A program made the translations under genes and the position numbers. Positions 17,188 to 29,556 of a stretch of 64,000 nucleotides of DNA are shown piece by piece. Below the pieces are notes generated by a model that saw nothing but the letters and a program-made list of their open reading frames with translations, ran no database searches and had not been told where the DNA came from. The first letter of the stretch is position 1. Each line of letters begins with the position of its first letter. Origin of the DNA: Orrella marina (GTDB taxonomy: Bacteria; Pseudomonadota; Gammaproteobacteria; Burkholderiales; Burkholderiaceae_B). Location of the stretch: positions 3,906,001-3,970,000 of the forward strand of contig NZ_CP028901.1 of the NCBI RefSeq assembly GCF_003058465.1. Direction: 5' to 3'.

Positions 17188-17496
17188 CTCAGGTTGACAG
17201 GTGATTTGGCGGCCTGTCTTTAAATAAAGATATACTTTACTTTTGGAGTGCGAGAGCACCTCGGCGAATTCCAGGTCTGAACAGGACGTCAAGACATTGC
17301 CGTCACCTCGCGTGTCGCGTTAAGGTGACTTGGATCAAAGGTTGTTTTTGCGGCCAGGCGTAAAGTGAACTGAGGTCCTGGATACTGGTTCCGGGATGTG
17401 ATCTCTGCATTCCTTCAACTTCATGTTCTGATCACTCAGCCTGATAATCTTTTATCACGCGATAAAGTCAATCGGCTACTTTCGGAGTATTCACAC
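17188..17496. other. Intergenic region recR to DASS transporter with inverted repeats
   Basis: These 309 bases hold no gene. An AT-rich patch with TTTAAATAAAGATATACTTT (17219-17238) is the likely promoter area; TTGACA at 17194 is a possible -35 but its spacing is poor. GTCACCT (17302) and AGGTGAC (17323) form a 7-base inverted repeat with a GC-rich interior. TTTATC-ACGC-GATAAA (17451-17466) is a perfect 6-base inverted repeat 30 bases before the transporter ATG and could be an operator. No regulator gene is adjacent. Confidence 0.45.
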
Positions 17497-18971
17497 ATGG
17501 CAGTCACCCTGGAACCTGTCAAGCCTGTCCCTGCACTGGTGGCCGTGGCCATCACGCTTGTCATCTGGTTTGTGATTCCTGTCCCGGAGGGGGTTGCGCC
17601 AAATGCCTGGCGCTTGCTGGCGCTGTTTGTCGGGACTATTGCGGCCATCATTGGCAAGGCACTGCCGATTGGCGCGGTTTCGATTGTGGCCATTGCGCTG
17701 GTTGCCCTGACCCAGGTAACCAATCCGGGCAATCCCAAAGCGGCTCTGGCGGACGCGCTGAGCGGGTTCTCAAACGACCTGATCTGGCTGATCGGTATCT
17801 CGATCATGATCTCCTACAGTCTGAACAAGACCGGACTGGGTGCGAGAATCGGGTATTACCTGATTTCGCTTTTTGGTAAGCGCACACTGGGCATCGCGTA
17901 TGCGCTCGCGGTGACCGAGACAATTCTGGCGCCAGTCACGCCTAGCAACACGGCTCGTGGGGGTGGAATTATCCACCCCATCATGCGCTCCATTGCCGAC
18001 AGCTTCGGTTCGAAGCCCGAACGCGGCTCCACAGAAAAGATTGGCCGCTATCTTGCTCTGGTCAATTACAACATCAACCCGGTCACGTCGGCGATGTTCA
18101 TCACGGCAACCGCACCGAACCCGTTGATTGTCACGCTGATCTATCAGGGTACCGATCCGTCTTTTCAGATGTCCTGGATGATGTGGGCAGTTGCGGCCTT
18201 TGTTCCGGCAGTCGTTTCTCTGATACTTGTTCCGCTTGTGATCTACGTGATCTATGCCCCGAGATCAAAAAAACGCCAGATGCACCAGAGTTTGCCAGGG
18301 AGCGGTTGCGTGATCTTGGCCCGCTGTCTTTCCCGGAAAAAATCACCCTCGGTGTGTTTGGGCTGCTGCTGTTCATGTGGGCTGGCGTACCAGCGATGAT
18401 CCTGGGTGGCACGTATGCGATCAGTCCGACCACAGCCGCTTTCGTCGGACTGGCGATTCTGCTTGTCACAGGTGTTCTGCAGTGGGACGATGTATTGAAA
18501 AACAAGGGGGCATGGGATACGGTCATATGGTTCTCTGCGCTTGTGATGATGGCGAGTTTTCTGGGCAAACTCGGTCTGGTGTCGTGGCTTGCCCTGGCAG
18601 TGGGCAGTGGCATTGACAGCATGGGCATCAGCTGGGTCTCTGGTACACTGATCCTGGCTCTGGTCTATGTCTACTCTCATTATTTCTTTGCTAGTACTAC
18701 CGCGCACATCACTGCGATGTTCGCGGCTTTCTTTGCGGCCGGCATTGCGCTGGGGGCTCCGCCGATGTTGCTGGGCCTGATTCTGGCGTACTCGTCATCG
18801 CTGATGATGTCGCTGACACACTACGGTACTGGCACGGCACCGATCATTTTTGGGTCCGGATACACCACGCTGGGTGAATGGTGGAAAACCGGCTTTATTG
18901 TCAGTGTCGTCAACCTCACTGTCTGGATTTTGCTTGGCGGGGCCTGGTGGAAAGTGCTGGGTTACTGGTGA
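17497..18971 (+). pseudogene. DASS (SLC13) family anion:sodium/di-tricarboxylate transporter, frame broken once
   Basis: A membrane carrier for dicarboxylates or related anions. The start ATG 17497 (MAVTLEPVKP) has CGGAG upstream. The first part carries PIGAVSIVAIALVALTQ, the substrate/cation motif ETILAPVTPSNTARGGGIIHPI and NYNINPVTSAMFITATAPNP. After VIYVIYA the frame fails at the four-C run 18257-18260. Adding one C gives APEIKKTPDAPEF in register with the downstream frame, which carries the second half (SHYFFASTTAHITAMFAAF, TGTAPIIFGSGY) to the stop at 18971. The repaired protein would have 491 residues, normal for the family. Nothing else is damaged, so a sequencing indel is more likely than a true pseudogene. 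Confidence 0.85.
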
Positions 18972-19063
18972 CGTCTATTGCGTGTGCCAGGTCGGCGCGC
19001 TGTTGACCCGGGTCAGGTGACCCTCTACGCTGATGTTTTCTGATGAACGGAGGGGACCTCAAA

Positions 19064-19831
19064 ATGAGAACATTAGTCGACTTGAGCAACAAGAACATCA
19101 TGATTACCGGGGCTGGCCAGGGGATTGGTCTGGCCGCGGCCGGGTTGATGCGAGATCTTGGGGCAAATCTGACCTTGGTCGAAATTGGTGACAAAGGGGT
19201 TGCGCTGCTCAAGGAGCAATTTCCAGACGCGTTGATTGCCCAGGGTAGTGTGACGGATCGTGATTTCGTGGAACTGGCAGTTTCGCAATCTGTCAAGGAG
19301 TTCGGTGGCATTCATGGGTTGATGAATAATGCCGGAATCACCCGCACCGCGATGATCGAAAAAATGACCGCACAGCAATGGCAGGAAGTCGTTGATGTGA
19401 ACATGACCGGTGTATTTAACTGCCTGCAGGCAGTAGGTATTCAGATGATTGCGAGCTCCAAGGCGGGAGAGGCCCGTCCGGGAGCGATCGTGAATATTTC
19501 ATCCGATGCAGGGCGACGTGGTTCAATGGGCCAGATTAACTATGCGGCGGCGAAGTCCGGCGTGCTGGGCATGACCATGACTGCGGCCAAGGAGTGGGGG
19601 CGCTACGGCATCCGGGTTAACAGTGTCTGCTTCGGTGTGGTCGAAACCCAGATGACCGAGGTCATTCGTGGCGAGAAATTCCGTGACAAATATTTGAGCG
19701 CGGTACCGATGGGGGCGTTCCTGTCACCTGAGCAGGCTGTTCAGTCAGTCGCCTTTCTTTTGTCGGGTGCTGCGGAGTTCATTACGGGTCAGCATCTGTC
19801 CATCAATGGTGGCTCGCACATGGGTTTTTGA
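19064..19831 (+). CDS. Short-chain dehydrogenase/reductase (FabG-like)
   Basis: A 255-residue NAD(P)-dependent oxidoreductase. ATG 19064 (MRTLVDLSNK) is chosen because GGAGGGG lies 8-14 bases upstream; the frame is open to an ATG at 19043. Classical SDR features: cofactor loop TGAGQGIG, acidic residue after strand 2 (LVEIGD), LMNNAGITR, catalytic Ser in NISSDAGRRG, then YAAAK (Tyr and Lys) and the C-terminal GQHLSINGGSHMGF. The acidic strand-2 residue suggests NAD preference. The substrate is unknown. It lies 92 bases after the DASS transporter on the same strand, so a shared role with an imported hydroxy acid is possible but unproven. Confidence 0.9.
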   Translation: MRTLVDLSNKNIMITGAGQGIGLAAAGLMRDLGANLTLVEIGDKGVALLKEQFPDALIAQGSVTDRDFVELAVSQSVKEFGGIHGLMNNAGITRTAMIEKMTAQQWQEVVDVNMTGVFNCLQAVGIQMIASSKAGEARPGAIVNISSDAGRRGSMGQINYAAAKSGVLGMTMTAAKEWGRYGIRVNSVCFGVVETQMTEVIRGEKFRDKYLSAVPMGAFLSPEQAVQSVAFLLSGAAEFITGQHLSINGGSHMGF

Positions 19832-20046
19832 GCCGCGGCTTCCTGACGGTTTACTTTTGAATCGGCATTCAGGCAATGTACCAACGTGCTGCCTGAGCGC
19901 CGGCGCCCACCCGGTTCAGTGACCGGGGTCGCTCTGTCTGCGGCTTCCTGTTCATGTTTGAGACAGGGCACGAACACCCGCAAGCCTCGCCTTCACGGGC
20001 ACTCTGGTAACACCAGCTAATACGGTGACTGGCCAAGGCCTGAGGG

Positions 20047-20993
20047 TTAGCCTTGCATTAGCTTGTCGAGGTCAATGGAGTCCTTCACAAACACTCGAAT
20101 GCCTTCTGACAGTTTCTCTGTTGCCATGGCATCTTCATTCAGAAGGAACCGAAACTGTGCTTCGTTCAGCGTGACCGCCTGCGGTTTGTTTTGGCGCGCG
20201 TAGTCAGATGTCAAGCGTGGTGCAAGGGCATCTGTCCTGGATGCCAGGTCACTCAGCAATTCAGGGCTGATCGTCAACAGATCACATCCGGCGAGTGCCA
20301 GAATCTGCCCGGTGTTTCTGAAGCTTGCCCCATGATTTCGGTGGATATGCCGTGGGATTTGAAATAGGCATAAATCCGCGACACAGATTGCACGCCCGGG
20401 TCATTTTCCCCTGAATTGGCCTGCTCATCCCAGGCTTGGCCGGCGGCTTTCTTGTGCCAGTCGTAAATTCTGCCGACAAACGGCGAAATAAGGGTCGCGC
20501 TTGCCTGTGCTGCAGCGATGGCCTGCACCAGAGAAAACAGCAGGGTGAGGTTGCATGAGATCCCTTCGGCCTGCAGGATTCGTGCTGCCTCGATGCCTTC
20601 CCATGTCGATGCAATCTTGATCAGTACACGCGAGCGCTGGATCCCGCGAGACTCATAACGCTTGATCAGACTGCGTGCACGCTCGACGGTCGCTGCTGTG
20701 TCGAACGATAGTCTGGCATCTACTTCTGTGGATACTCTGCCCGGCACGATCTTGAGGATCTCGATCCCAAATGAAACCAGAAGCTCGTCTGTCAAGTCTG
20801 TGATCGAGAGAGATCCGCGATGCCTGAGGCATTCCTTGAGTAGTGGTTCATAGGCTGGCAGTTTGGCGGCTTTCAGAATCAGGGACGGATTGGTGGTGGC
20901 GTCCGTCGGCTGAAACTGTTTCATGCCTTCAAAGTCACCTGTGTCGGCCACAACTGTTGTGTGACGCTTCAGAGTTTCGAGCAAATTATCCAT
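20047..20993 (-). pseudogene. tal: Transaldolase, frame broken once near the C-terminal third
   Basis: Pentose phosphate enzyme that moves a dihydroxyacetone unit via a Schiff base. Read leftward from ATG 20993: [33 protein letters not shown], the Asp/Glu-rich EVDARLSFD, the Schiff-base Lys in [11 protein letters not shown] and [11 protein letters not shown], all TalB-type. After STEIMG the frame fails at the four-C run 20328-20331 (G4 on the coding strand). Adding one base gives [20 protein letters not shown] in register with the second frame, ending at 20047. The repaired length is 315 residues, equal to normal TalB. Because only one base is missing and all key residues are intact, an assembly indel is likely. 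It is divergent from carA with only about 48 bases between starts. Confidence 0.9.
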
Positions 20994-21041
20994 CGGCGGT
21001 TATACTTACAAGGTTTGAATGTTGAAATTGATACCGGGGTC

Positions 21042-22205
21042 ATGAGCGTGCTGCCATCCATATTTCCCGGAGATGCCGACCGGCAGTCTCCAGCAATTCT
21101 AGCCTTGGCAGACGGAACCATCTTTCAGGGCCGATCAATCGGCGCGGATGGACACACCGTAGCCGAGGTTGTCTTTAATACAGCCATGACAGGCTATCAG
21201 GAAATTCTGACGGATCCGAGTTACAGCGGTCAGATCGTCACACTGACGTATCCCCACATCGGAAACACGGGTGTGAACAAGGAAGACATCGAGTCCGCAA
21301 AGATACATGCGGCCGGTCTGGTTATTCGTGACTGCTCGCTGCGTGTATCCAATTTTCGGGCAACAGAATCACTGCCAGAATACCTGAAGTCACAGTCTAT
21401 TGTTGCCATCGCGGGAGTCGATACCCGACAACTCACCCGCATTTTGCGAGAGAAAGGTGCCCAGGGCGGGTGCATTCTGGTCGGAGAGGATGCTGAACGA
21501 GCGCTTGCGCTTGCGCGGGAGTTTCCCGGCATGGCCGGCCAGGATCTTGCCAGGGTGGTCACCGCGTCGAGTACTGCCGAGTGGGCCGAATCGGTCTGGC
21601 AACTCGGAGCCGGATATGCTCAAGGCAAGACAGATGGGCCTCATGTCGTCGCGTACGATTTCGGGGTGAAATACAACATCCTGCGCCTGCTGTCCGAGCG
21701 AGGTTGTCGTATCACCGTGGTACCGGCTCAGACCACCGCCGAGCAGGTGCTGGCGCTCAATCCGGATGGCGTATTTTTGTCCAATGGTCCTGGTGATCCG
21801 GATCCGTGTGATTACGCCATTGCAGCCACCAGAACATTCCTGGAAAGAAAACTGCCAGTTTTTGGAATCTGCCTTGGCCATCAGATAATGGGCCTGGCAC
21901 TCGGTGCCAGGACCGTGAAGATGAAAACCGGCCATCACGGTTCCAACCATCCTGTGCAGGATCTGGCTTCGGGCAGGGTTTTCATCACGGCGCAGAACCA
22001 CGGTTTTGCGGTGGATGCCGAGAGCCTTCCAGCTAACGCCCGGGTCACACATGTGTCCCTGTTCGATGGCACGCTGCAAGGCTTCGAGCTGACAGACCGG
22101 CCAGCGTTCTGCTTCCAGGGCCACCCAGAGGCCAGTCCGGGTCCGCACGACATCCTCGTGCTGTTTGACAAGTTCATGGGCCTGATGGCCAACCCGTCAA
22201 AGTAA
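21042..22205 (+). CDS. carA: Carbamoyl-phosphate synthase small (glutaminase) subunit
   Basis: CarA hydrolyses glutamine and passes ammonia to CarB for carbamoyl phosphate, used in arginine and pyrimidine synthesis. I start at ATG 21042 ([20 protein letters not shown]), giving 387 residues; the frame is open upstream to 20961, but that would overlap tal. Seen: the N-terminal domain with [17 protein letters not shown] and [21 protein letters not shown], then a class I glutamine amidotransferase domain with catalytic Cys277 in FGICLGHQ and the His/Glu pair in [11 protein letters not shown]. carB follows 8 bases later. Confidence 0.96.
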   Translation: MSVLPSIFPGDADRQSPAILALADGTIFQGRSIGADGHTVAEVVFNTAMTGYQEILTDPSYSGQIVTLTYPHIGNTGVNKEDIESAKIHAAGLVIRDCSLRVSNFRATESLPEYLKSQSIVAIAGVDTRQLTRILREKGAQGGCILVGEDAERALALAREFPGMAGQDLARVVTASSTAEWAESVWQLGAGYAQGKTDGPHVVAYDFGVKYNILRLLSERGCRITVVPAQTTAEQVLALNPDGVFLSNGPGDPDPCDYAIAATRTFLERKLPVFGICLGHQIMGLALGARTVKMKTGHHGSNHPVQDLASGRVFITAQNHGFAVDAESLPANARVTHVSLFDGTLQGFELTDRPAFCFQGHPEASPGPHDILVLFDKFMGLMANPSK

Positions 22206-22213
22206 GAGACATC

Positions 22214-25453
<3,240 letters not shown>

Positions 25454-25480
25454 TGGCGCACGATTCAGCCTGATGGAATA

Positions 25481-25515
25481 AGAGTGGGCCCTCTACGGGC
25501 CCACTCTGTTTTTTT
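25481..25515 (+). terminator. Rho-independent terminator after carB
   Basis: A perfect 11-base stem, AGAGTGGGCCC (25481-25491) with GGGCCCACTCT (25497-25507), around the loop TCTAC, then one G and seven T (25509-25515). This ends the carAB transcript and separates it from the genes to the right. Confidence 0.95.
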
Positions 25516-25642
25516 CGTTCAGAAGGCGAAACATTCGCTACGAGTCAGGTGCAGGCAGACGCTCGAAATGATGAACGCCCCGAATTGACGATGGGTCATT
25601 CGCTTGTGGCCTGAGGGTGCTCTTGGAAAGAGGAGAATGGCA

Positions 25643-26437
25643 ATGGCGGTCTTTATTACGGGTGCGAGCAGCGGTATTGGAAGGGCGCTTGCCCTTGAAT
25701 ATGCCTTGCAAGGGCATACGCTCGGGCTGGTCGCGCGGCGAGGAGATCGTCTCGGTGAGATGGTTGCCCGACTGCCTGGAAGTGGTCACAAAGCCTACCC
25801 GGTTGATGTGACTGACAGATCCGCCCTGCACGCAGCTGCTCGCCAGTTTATTGACGAGGTGGGGCAGGTTGACATCGTCATTGCCAGTGCAGGGGTCAGT
25901 GCCGGAACGTTGACTGAGACGGGAGAGGATTTTGAGATCTTCCGGGATATCTTCATGATTAACGTCATGGCGATGATGGCTACTTTTGAGCCGTTTATCC
26001 CGGTCATGAAATCACACAAATGTGGCACATTGGTAGGGATTGCCAGTGTTGCAGGCGTGCGTGGTTTGCCAGGGGCGGGTGCGTACAGCGCTTCAAAATC
26101 TGCCGTCAAGACCTATTGCGAGAGCCTGCGGGTCGAGTTGGCTGGCACTGGCGTGGATGTGGTGACTGTCGCGCCTGGATATGTGGAGTCAGAAATGACC
26201 GCGCACAACCCGTATTCCATGCCATTTCTTCTGTCGGCCGATGAGTTTGCAAAACGCTGTGCACGCGCGATCGGTAACAGGAAGCGCTATGCAGTCATTC
26301 CCTGGCAGATGGCGATTGTGTCACGCCTGATGGCTGTTTTGCCGGACTGGGTTTATGATCGCCTGGCGAGAAACGCACCGCGTAAGCCTCGCTTGTCAGC
26401 TGCAGTCAAGAACTTCTCGGATAAAGTCAGGAAATGA
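25643..26437 (+). CDS. Short-chain dehydrogenase/reductase, membrane-associated type
   Basis: About 264 residues. Three ATGs compete (25604, 25637, 25643); AGGAG at 25631-25635 is best placed for 25643 (MAVFITGASSGIG). SDR features: TGASSGIGRAL, Arg-rich strand-2 end (VARRGDRL, suggesting NADPH), IVIASAGVSAG, catalytic Ser in GIASVAGVRGLPG and YSASKSAV. The C-terminal part (PWQMAIVSRLMAVLPDWVYDRLAR) is hydrophobic and basic, as in SDRs that act on lipids or sit on the membrane. It is the first gene of the block lying between carB and greA. The substrate is unknown. Confidence 0.88.
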   Translation: MAVFITGASSGIGRALALEYALQGHTLGLVARRGDRLGEMVARLPGSGHKAYPVDVTDRSALHAAARQFIDEVGQVDIVIASAGVSAGTLTETGEDFEIFRDIFMINVMAMMATFEPFIPVMKSHKCGTLVGIASVAGVRGLPGAGAYSASKSAVKTYCESLRVELAGTGVDVVTVAPGYVESEMTAHNPYSMPFLLSADEFAKRCARAIGNRKRYAVIPWQMAIVSRLMAVLPDWVYDRLARNAPRKPRLSAAVKNFSDKVRK

Positions 26438-26498
26438 GGCTGGGAATCTCACGAGCGTCTTGCTATGGTTGCCAGAGATCGCAGGAACTTCCGTCAGG

Positions 26499-27149
26499 TC
26501 AGACTGTGACGTCGTGGCCAGACTGCTGGGACAGGTGACCGACGTCGCCCCACTGTATCACCTGCCATTGATCGTTTTCAATGCTAATCCGGTTGATACT
26601 GGCGTTCAACAACTTGGCGCGCTGCGGATCCTGCAGTGAAATGCCACTAGCCTGTCTCCAGATGATGTCCATTGCGCCGCCGTGTGTCACAACCGCAATT
26701 CTCTGATTGATGTGCTTCCTGGCAAGATCATTGAGCGAAGTCACTACCCGGTCTTGAAATTCCCGCAGCGTTTCTGCGCCTTCGATCATGCCGTCGGGAT
26801 CCCGTGACGCCCAGATCTTTGCAGCATCCGGGTTGTGATCGTGCAGACGGTCAAACGGCAGGCCTTCCAGTACCCCGTAGCGTCGCTCCCTCACGCCTTG
26901 AACAAGGGCCATGCCAATGCCGAGAGCTTCGTCGAGCAAGACGGCCGTCTCTCGCGCACGTGTCAGGTCGCTACTGTAAAGCGCATCAAGAACATGCTCT
27001 TGCTTCTGTTGCAAGTGTGCAAGGTGGCGGCCAAGCGCTGTAGCCTGGGCACGTCCGTTGTCGTTTAACGCCACGTCATGCCAGCCTTGTACGCGTCGCT
27101 CCACGTTCCAGGGTGTCTCGCCGTGCCGGATGATCAGAATTTCAGTCAT
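26499..27149 (-). CDS. Histidine phosphatase family protein (phosphoglycerate-mutase-like)
   Basis: A 216-residue member of the histidine phosphatase superfamily. It begins MTEILIIRHGETPWNVERRVQGWHDVALNDNG with the phospho-acceptor His in RHGE, shows SSDLTRARETA and ERRYGVLEG with the catalytic acid, and has the second catalytic His in VVTHGGAMD. Members called GpmB often are phosphatases for metabolites such as nucleotides, sugar phosphates or alpha-ribazole phosphate rather than mutases; which applies here is unclear. It is convergent with the SDR gene and downstream of the TetR gene on the same strand, separated by 128 bases and a hairpin. Confidence 0.9.
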   Translation of the reverse strand: MTEILIIRHGETPWNVERRVQGWHDVALNDNGRAQATALGRHLAHLQQKQEHVLDALYSSDLTRARETAVLLDEALGIGMALVQGVRERRYGVLEGLPFDRLHDHNPDAAKIWASRDPDGMIEGAETLREFQDRVVTSLNDLARKHINQRIAVVTHGGAMDIIWRQASGISLQDPQRAKLLNASINRISIENDQWQVIQWGDVGHLSQQSGHDVTV

Positions 27150-27229
27150 ATCGATATTGTAGCTTTAATGCGACCATTTCTTCTCAACTCCTGTTAATTG
27201 AGTCGAAAAATGGAAACTGTTGGTGGTGT

Positions 27230-27257
27230 GTCCTTCCGGTCATGCTTCCGGAAGGAC
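27230..27257. terminator. Hairpin between the TetR gene and the phosphatase gene
   Basis: GTCCTTCCGG (27230-27239) pairs perfectly with CCGGAAGGAC (27248-27257) across an 8-base loop. It lies 20 bases beyond the TetR stop on its coding strand, where a terminator is expected. There is no T run directly after it on either strand, so termination is only suggested. Confidence 0.45.
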
Positions 27258-27277
27258 TGTGACAGGATGCTGGTAGG

Positions 27278-27940
27278 TCAAGTTTCTTTTTTTAGCACAG
27301 TGCGCAAGACCGCGTCGGTCACAAAATCCTCCCACTGAGCAAAGGCACTGTCTGCTTCGAGTCGTTCGCCGAGAAACTCGGATAGCGTGAACCGGTTTGA
27401 CTGGTAAAAGTAGCCAAGCGAGGAAATCATCAGGTACACATCGCGCGCCCTGATCTCTGGTCGAAACAGCCCTTGTTGCTGGCCCTGCCGGATGACGGTA
27501 TCGATCGCACCGACTGCGATGATCGAATACCGCTGTGTGGACCGTGCCTTGCTGACGTGCTTCCCGCGTTGCAAGTTCTCACTGTTAAGAATAGTCACAA
27601 ATTCAGGGTGATCCCGGAAATAGTGAATGATGAAGTGGATCATGCGCTTCAGGCTGGCCAGGGGATCATCCGGAATGATCTCGATCTGACACTCTGCCAC
27701 GTTGAACCTGCGATAGATCTCTTCGAGAACAGCAACAAACAGGCCTTCCTTGTTACCGAAATAGTAGTAGATCATCCTGTCATGGGAGTTGGCCGCTTTG
27801 GATATCTTGTCAACACTGCCGCCCGCCAAGCCATACTTGGCGAATACGTCGACTGCGGCCTGTAGTATTCGGTCGCGAGTGGACACCTTCTCGCTCGCAG
27901 AGGAGGAAGGGTTGTTCACTGTGCTGGCTGTGCGTCCCAT
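27278..27940 (-). CDS. TetR/AcrR family transcriptional regulator
   Basis: A 220-residue repressor-type protein. The N-terminal helix-turn-helix covers about residues 23-70: ILQAAVDVFAKYGLAGGSVDKISKAAN, then the recognition region DRMIYYYFGNKEGLFVAVL. The C-terminal ligand-binding part (RRFNVAECQIEIIPDDPLASLKRMIHFI and on) resembles the RutR-like C-terminal type and probably binds a small aromatic or nucleobase-like ligand, but this is uncertain. It starts 6 bases after the stop of the ferredoxin reductase gene on the same strand and is therefore in one transcript with it. The ligand and targets are not known. Confidence 0.9.
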   Translation of the reverse strand: MGRTASTVNNPSSSASEKVSTRDRILQAAVDVFAKYGLAGGSVDKISKAANSHDRMIYYYFGNKEGLFVAVLEEIYRRFNVAECQIEIIPDDPLASLKRMIHFIIHYFRDHPEFVTILNSENLQRGKHVSKARSTQRYSIIAVGAIDTVIRQGQQQGLFRPEIRARDVYLMISSLGYFYQSNRFTLSEFLGERLEADSAFAQWEDFVTDAVLRTVLKKET

Positions 27941-27946
27941 AGGCGT

Positions 27947-28720
27947 CTATTGTTCAACGAAAGCGCGTTCAATCACGAAGTCACCCGGCCTGGACGTGTT
28001 GCCTTCCTTGAACCCGCGTTGCTCGAGCATCTCTTTCAAGTCACGCAGCATTGCCGGGCTGCCGCAAATCATGGCTCGATCGATCTCGGGGTCAAACGCC
28101 GGGATCCCGAGGTCCTGGAACAGCTTGCCGTTTTCGATCAGGTCAGTGATCCGTCCCTGATTGTGAAATGGTTCCCGGGTGACGGTCGGATAATACAGCA
28201 GGTGTTCCTGAATCATTTCTCCCAGCAACTCGTGCTGTGGTAGCTCTTCTGTCAGGTACTGATGATAGGCCAGTTCAGCAACTTCGCGAACGCTGTGCAC
28301 CAGTACAACCTGTTCGTACTTCTCAAAAGTGGCCGGATCACGGATGATGCTCAGAAAGGGTGCCAGACCGGTTCCCGAACTCAGCAGGTACAGCCGTTTG
28401 CCTGGAAGCAGGTAATCGATCAGGAGCGTTCCAGTTGGCTTGCGACCGACGATGATTTCGTCTCCGGGCTGAATGTGCTGCAGACGTGAGGTCAGCGGAC
28501 CATCCTGAACCTTGATGCTCAGAAACTCGAGATGTTCTTCGTAATTTGCACTGACAATACTGTACGCTCTCAGAAGCGGCTTGCCATTGACCTGAAGGCC
28601 TATCATTGTGAAATGGCCGTTGCTGAATCGCAGTGAAGCGTCGCGAGTAGTTGTAAAAGAAAACAGCTTGTCAGTCCAGTGATGGACGGTCAAAACCTTC
28701 TCGTGATTAAAAGCGCTCAT
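27947..28720 (-). CDS. fpr: Ferredoxin-NADP reductase
   Basis: A 257-residue FAD enzyme that exchanges electrons between NADPH and ferredoxin or flavodoxin. N-terminal FAD-binding barrel: RFSNGHFTMIGL, then RAYSIVSANYEEHLEFLSIKV (the RxYS/T motif for FAD) and GPLTSRLQHIQPGDEIIVGRKPTGTLL. The NADP-binding lobe shows LSSGTGLAPFLSIIRDP, LVHSVREVAELAY and MICGSPAMLRDL. The C-terminus ends GDFVIERAFVEQ, close to bacterial subclass I FNRs, which end in a short aromatic or hydrophobic tail. It heads the fpr-tetR transcript. Confidence 0.94.
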   Translation of the reverse strand: MSAFNHEKVLTVHHWTDKLFSFTTTRDASLRFSNGHFTMIGLQVNGKPLLRAYSIVSANYEEHLEFLSIKVQDGPLTSRLQHIQPGDEIIVGRKPTGTLLIDYLLPGKRLYLLSSGTGLAPFLSIIRDPATFEKYEQVVLVHSVREVAELAYHQYLTEELPQHELLGEMIQEHLLYYPTVTREPFHNQGRITDLIENGKLFQDLGIPAFDPEIDRAMICGSPAMLRDLKEMLEQRGFKEGNTSRPGDFVIERAFVEQ

Positions 28721-29518
28721 TGGTTATCCATGTCTGATCCCCGTAAAGAGGGGCTTCAAGAGTTTGAAAATTTTTATAAATCAAGGGCCGTGTGACCGGA
28801 GTCTGTTCTCAATGAACCGGTCGGCAAATGTTGATATGTCCTGAATTGTATTTCAGCGATCGCTAAACGTTTTGTGGAACAACTCATCACAGGCATAAAC
28901 ATATTTCCTGGTAAAAGACGTAGCATGCTTGCGTTCACAGACTCGGGGCGGTCAGTGCTCTGTGAATTGCGCCATTCGGGGTGCAAATGCATTTGCTCGA
29001 CACTGTTAAGCCTGTGACCCGTATCATCGCCCAATAAAAGGCAAACCCAGCTGGATGTGCTTGGCTTCTCTTGATGAAGCGCAAGCGCTTTCGTGATCCA
29101 CGGCGTGACAGTTTGCCTCACAGGAGGCTGGTCAGTGCGTGCTGTCGCATGGTGCGGCGCCCAGGCGGTGTTGATGCTTTGCGGCTAACGATGGACCTGG
29201 CGCTCCAGGCCTGTGGGCAGTCTCCATCTGAAACAGGTCTGCACAGATTTTTATACGGGTCATCCGAAATATTCATCTCGTCCACCAGCAGCGAGCGATG
29301 ACTTGAAACCGGCAAGCCCTGAGTGTTTGACGCCGGAAACGGGTCGCCACTGGACGGACTTGCTATTTGTCGCAGTTTTGACCACAATAGAGTCACTCGA
29401 TTGTCGTGTGCGATTCTACATACGCGAGATTTGATGCTGGACGACTGGCAGTTAAATGCACGTCAGGACCGGTTCACCGTTCGATTGCATTAATTGTCTG
29501 AAAGTTCAACTCAATTAG
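28721..29518. other. Long intergenic region between fpr and the greA leader
   Basis: About 800 bases without a credible gene. The left 60 bases are AT-rich (AATTTTTATAAATCAAGG near 28768) and should contain the leftward fpr promoter. CCCC(28741)-GTAAAGA-GGGG makes a short hairpin there. The open frames on both strands (for example 28774-29121 minus and 29071-29301 plus) show no family signature or sensible composition. The right part, to 29518, should hold the greA promoter; TTGATG (29432) with TTAAAT (29453) is one weak candidate pair with spacing of 15. Confidence 0.5.
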
Positions 29519-29522
29519 TTGG

Positions 29523-29556
29523 CCCCGGTTCATTTTGACGACCGGGGTTTTGTTTT
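29523..29556 (+). terminator. Terminator-like hairpin in the greA leader
   Basis: CCCCGGT (29523-29529) pairs with ACCGGGG (29541-29547) around an 11-base loop, followed directly by TTTTGTTTT (29548-29556). It lies 35 bases before the greA start codon, on the coding strand, so transcripts must read through it to express greA. It could act as an attenuator, or it could end a transcript coming from the left. Confidence 0.7.

Noticed and set aside
19834..19950. Repeated GCGGCTTCCTG near 19837 and 19940
   Set aside because: Only 11 bases, two copies, no further structure; likely chance.
20047..20277. Separate 76-residue gene downstream of tal
   Set aside because: Its sequence is the normal C-terminal part of transaldolase ([13 protein letters not shown] and on), displaced by one base.
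28774..29121. 115-residue minus-strand open frame between fpr and greA
   Set aside because: No family features, no ribosome binding site and no sensible composition; it looks like a chance frame in non-coding DNA.
29071..29301. 76-residue plus-strand open frame before greA
   Set aside because: Arg/Ser-rich chance translation without start signals or recognisable motifs.
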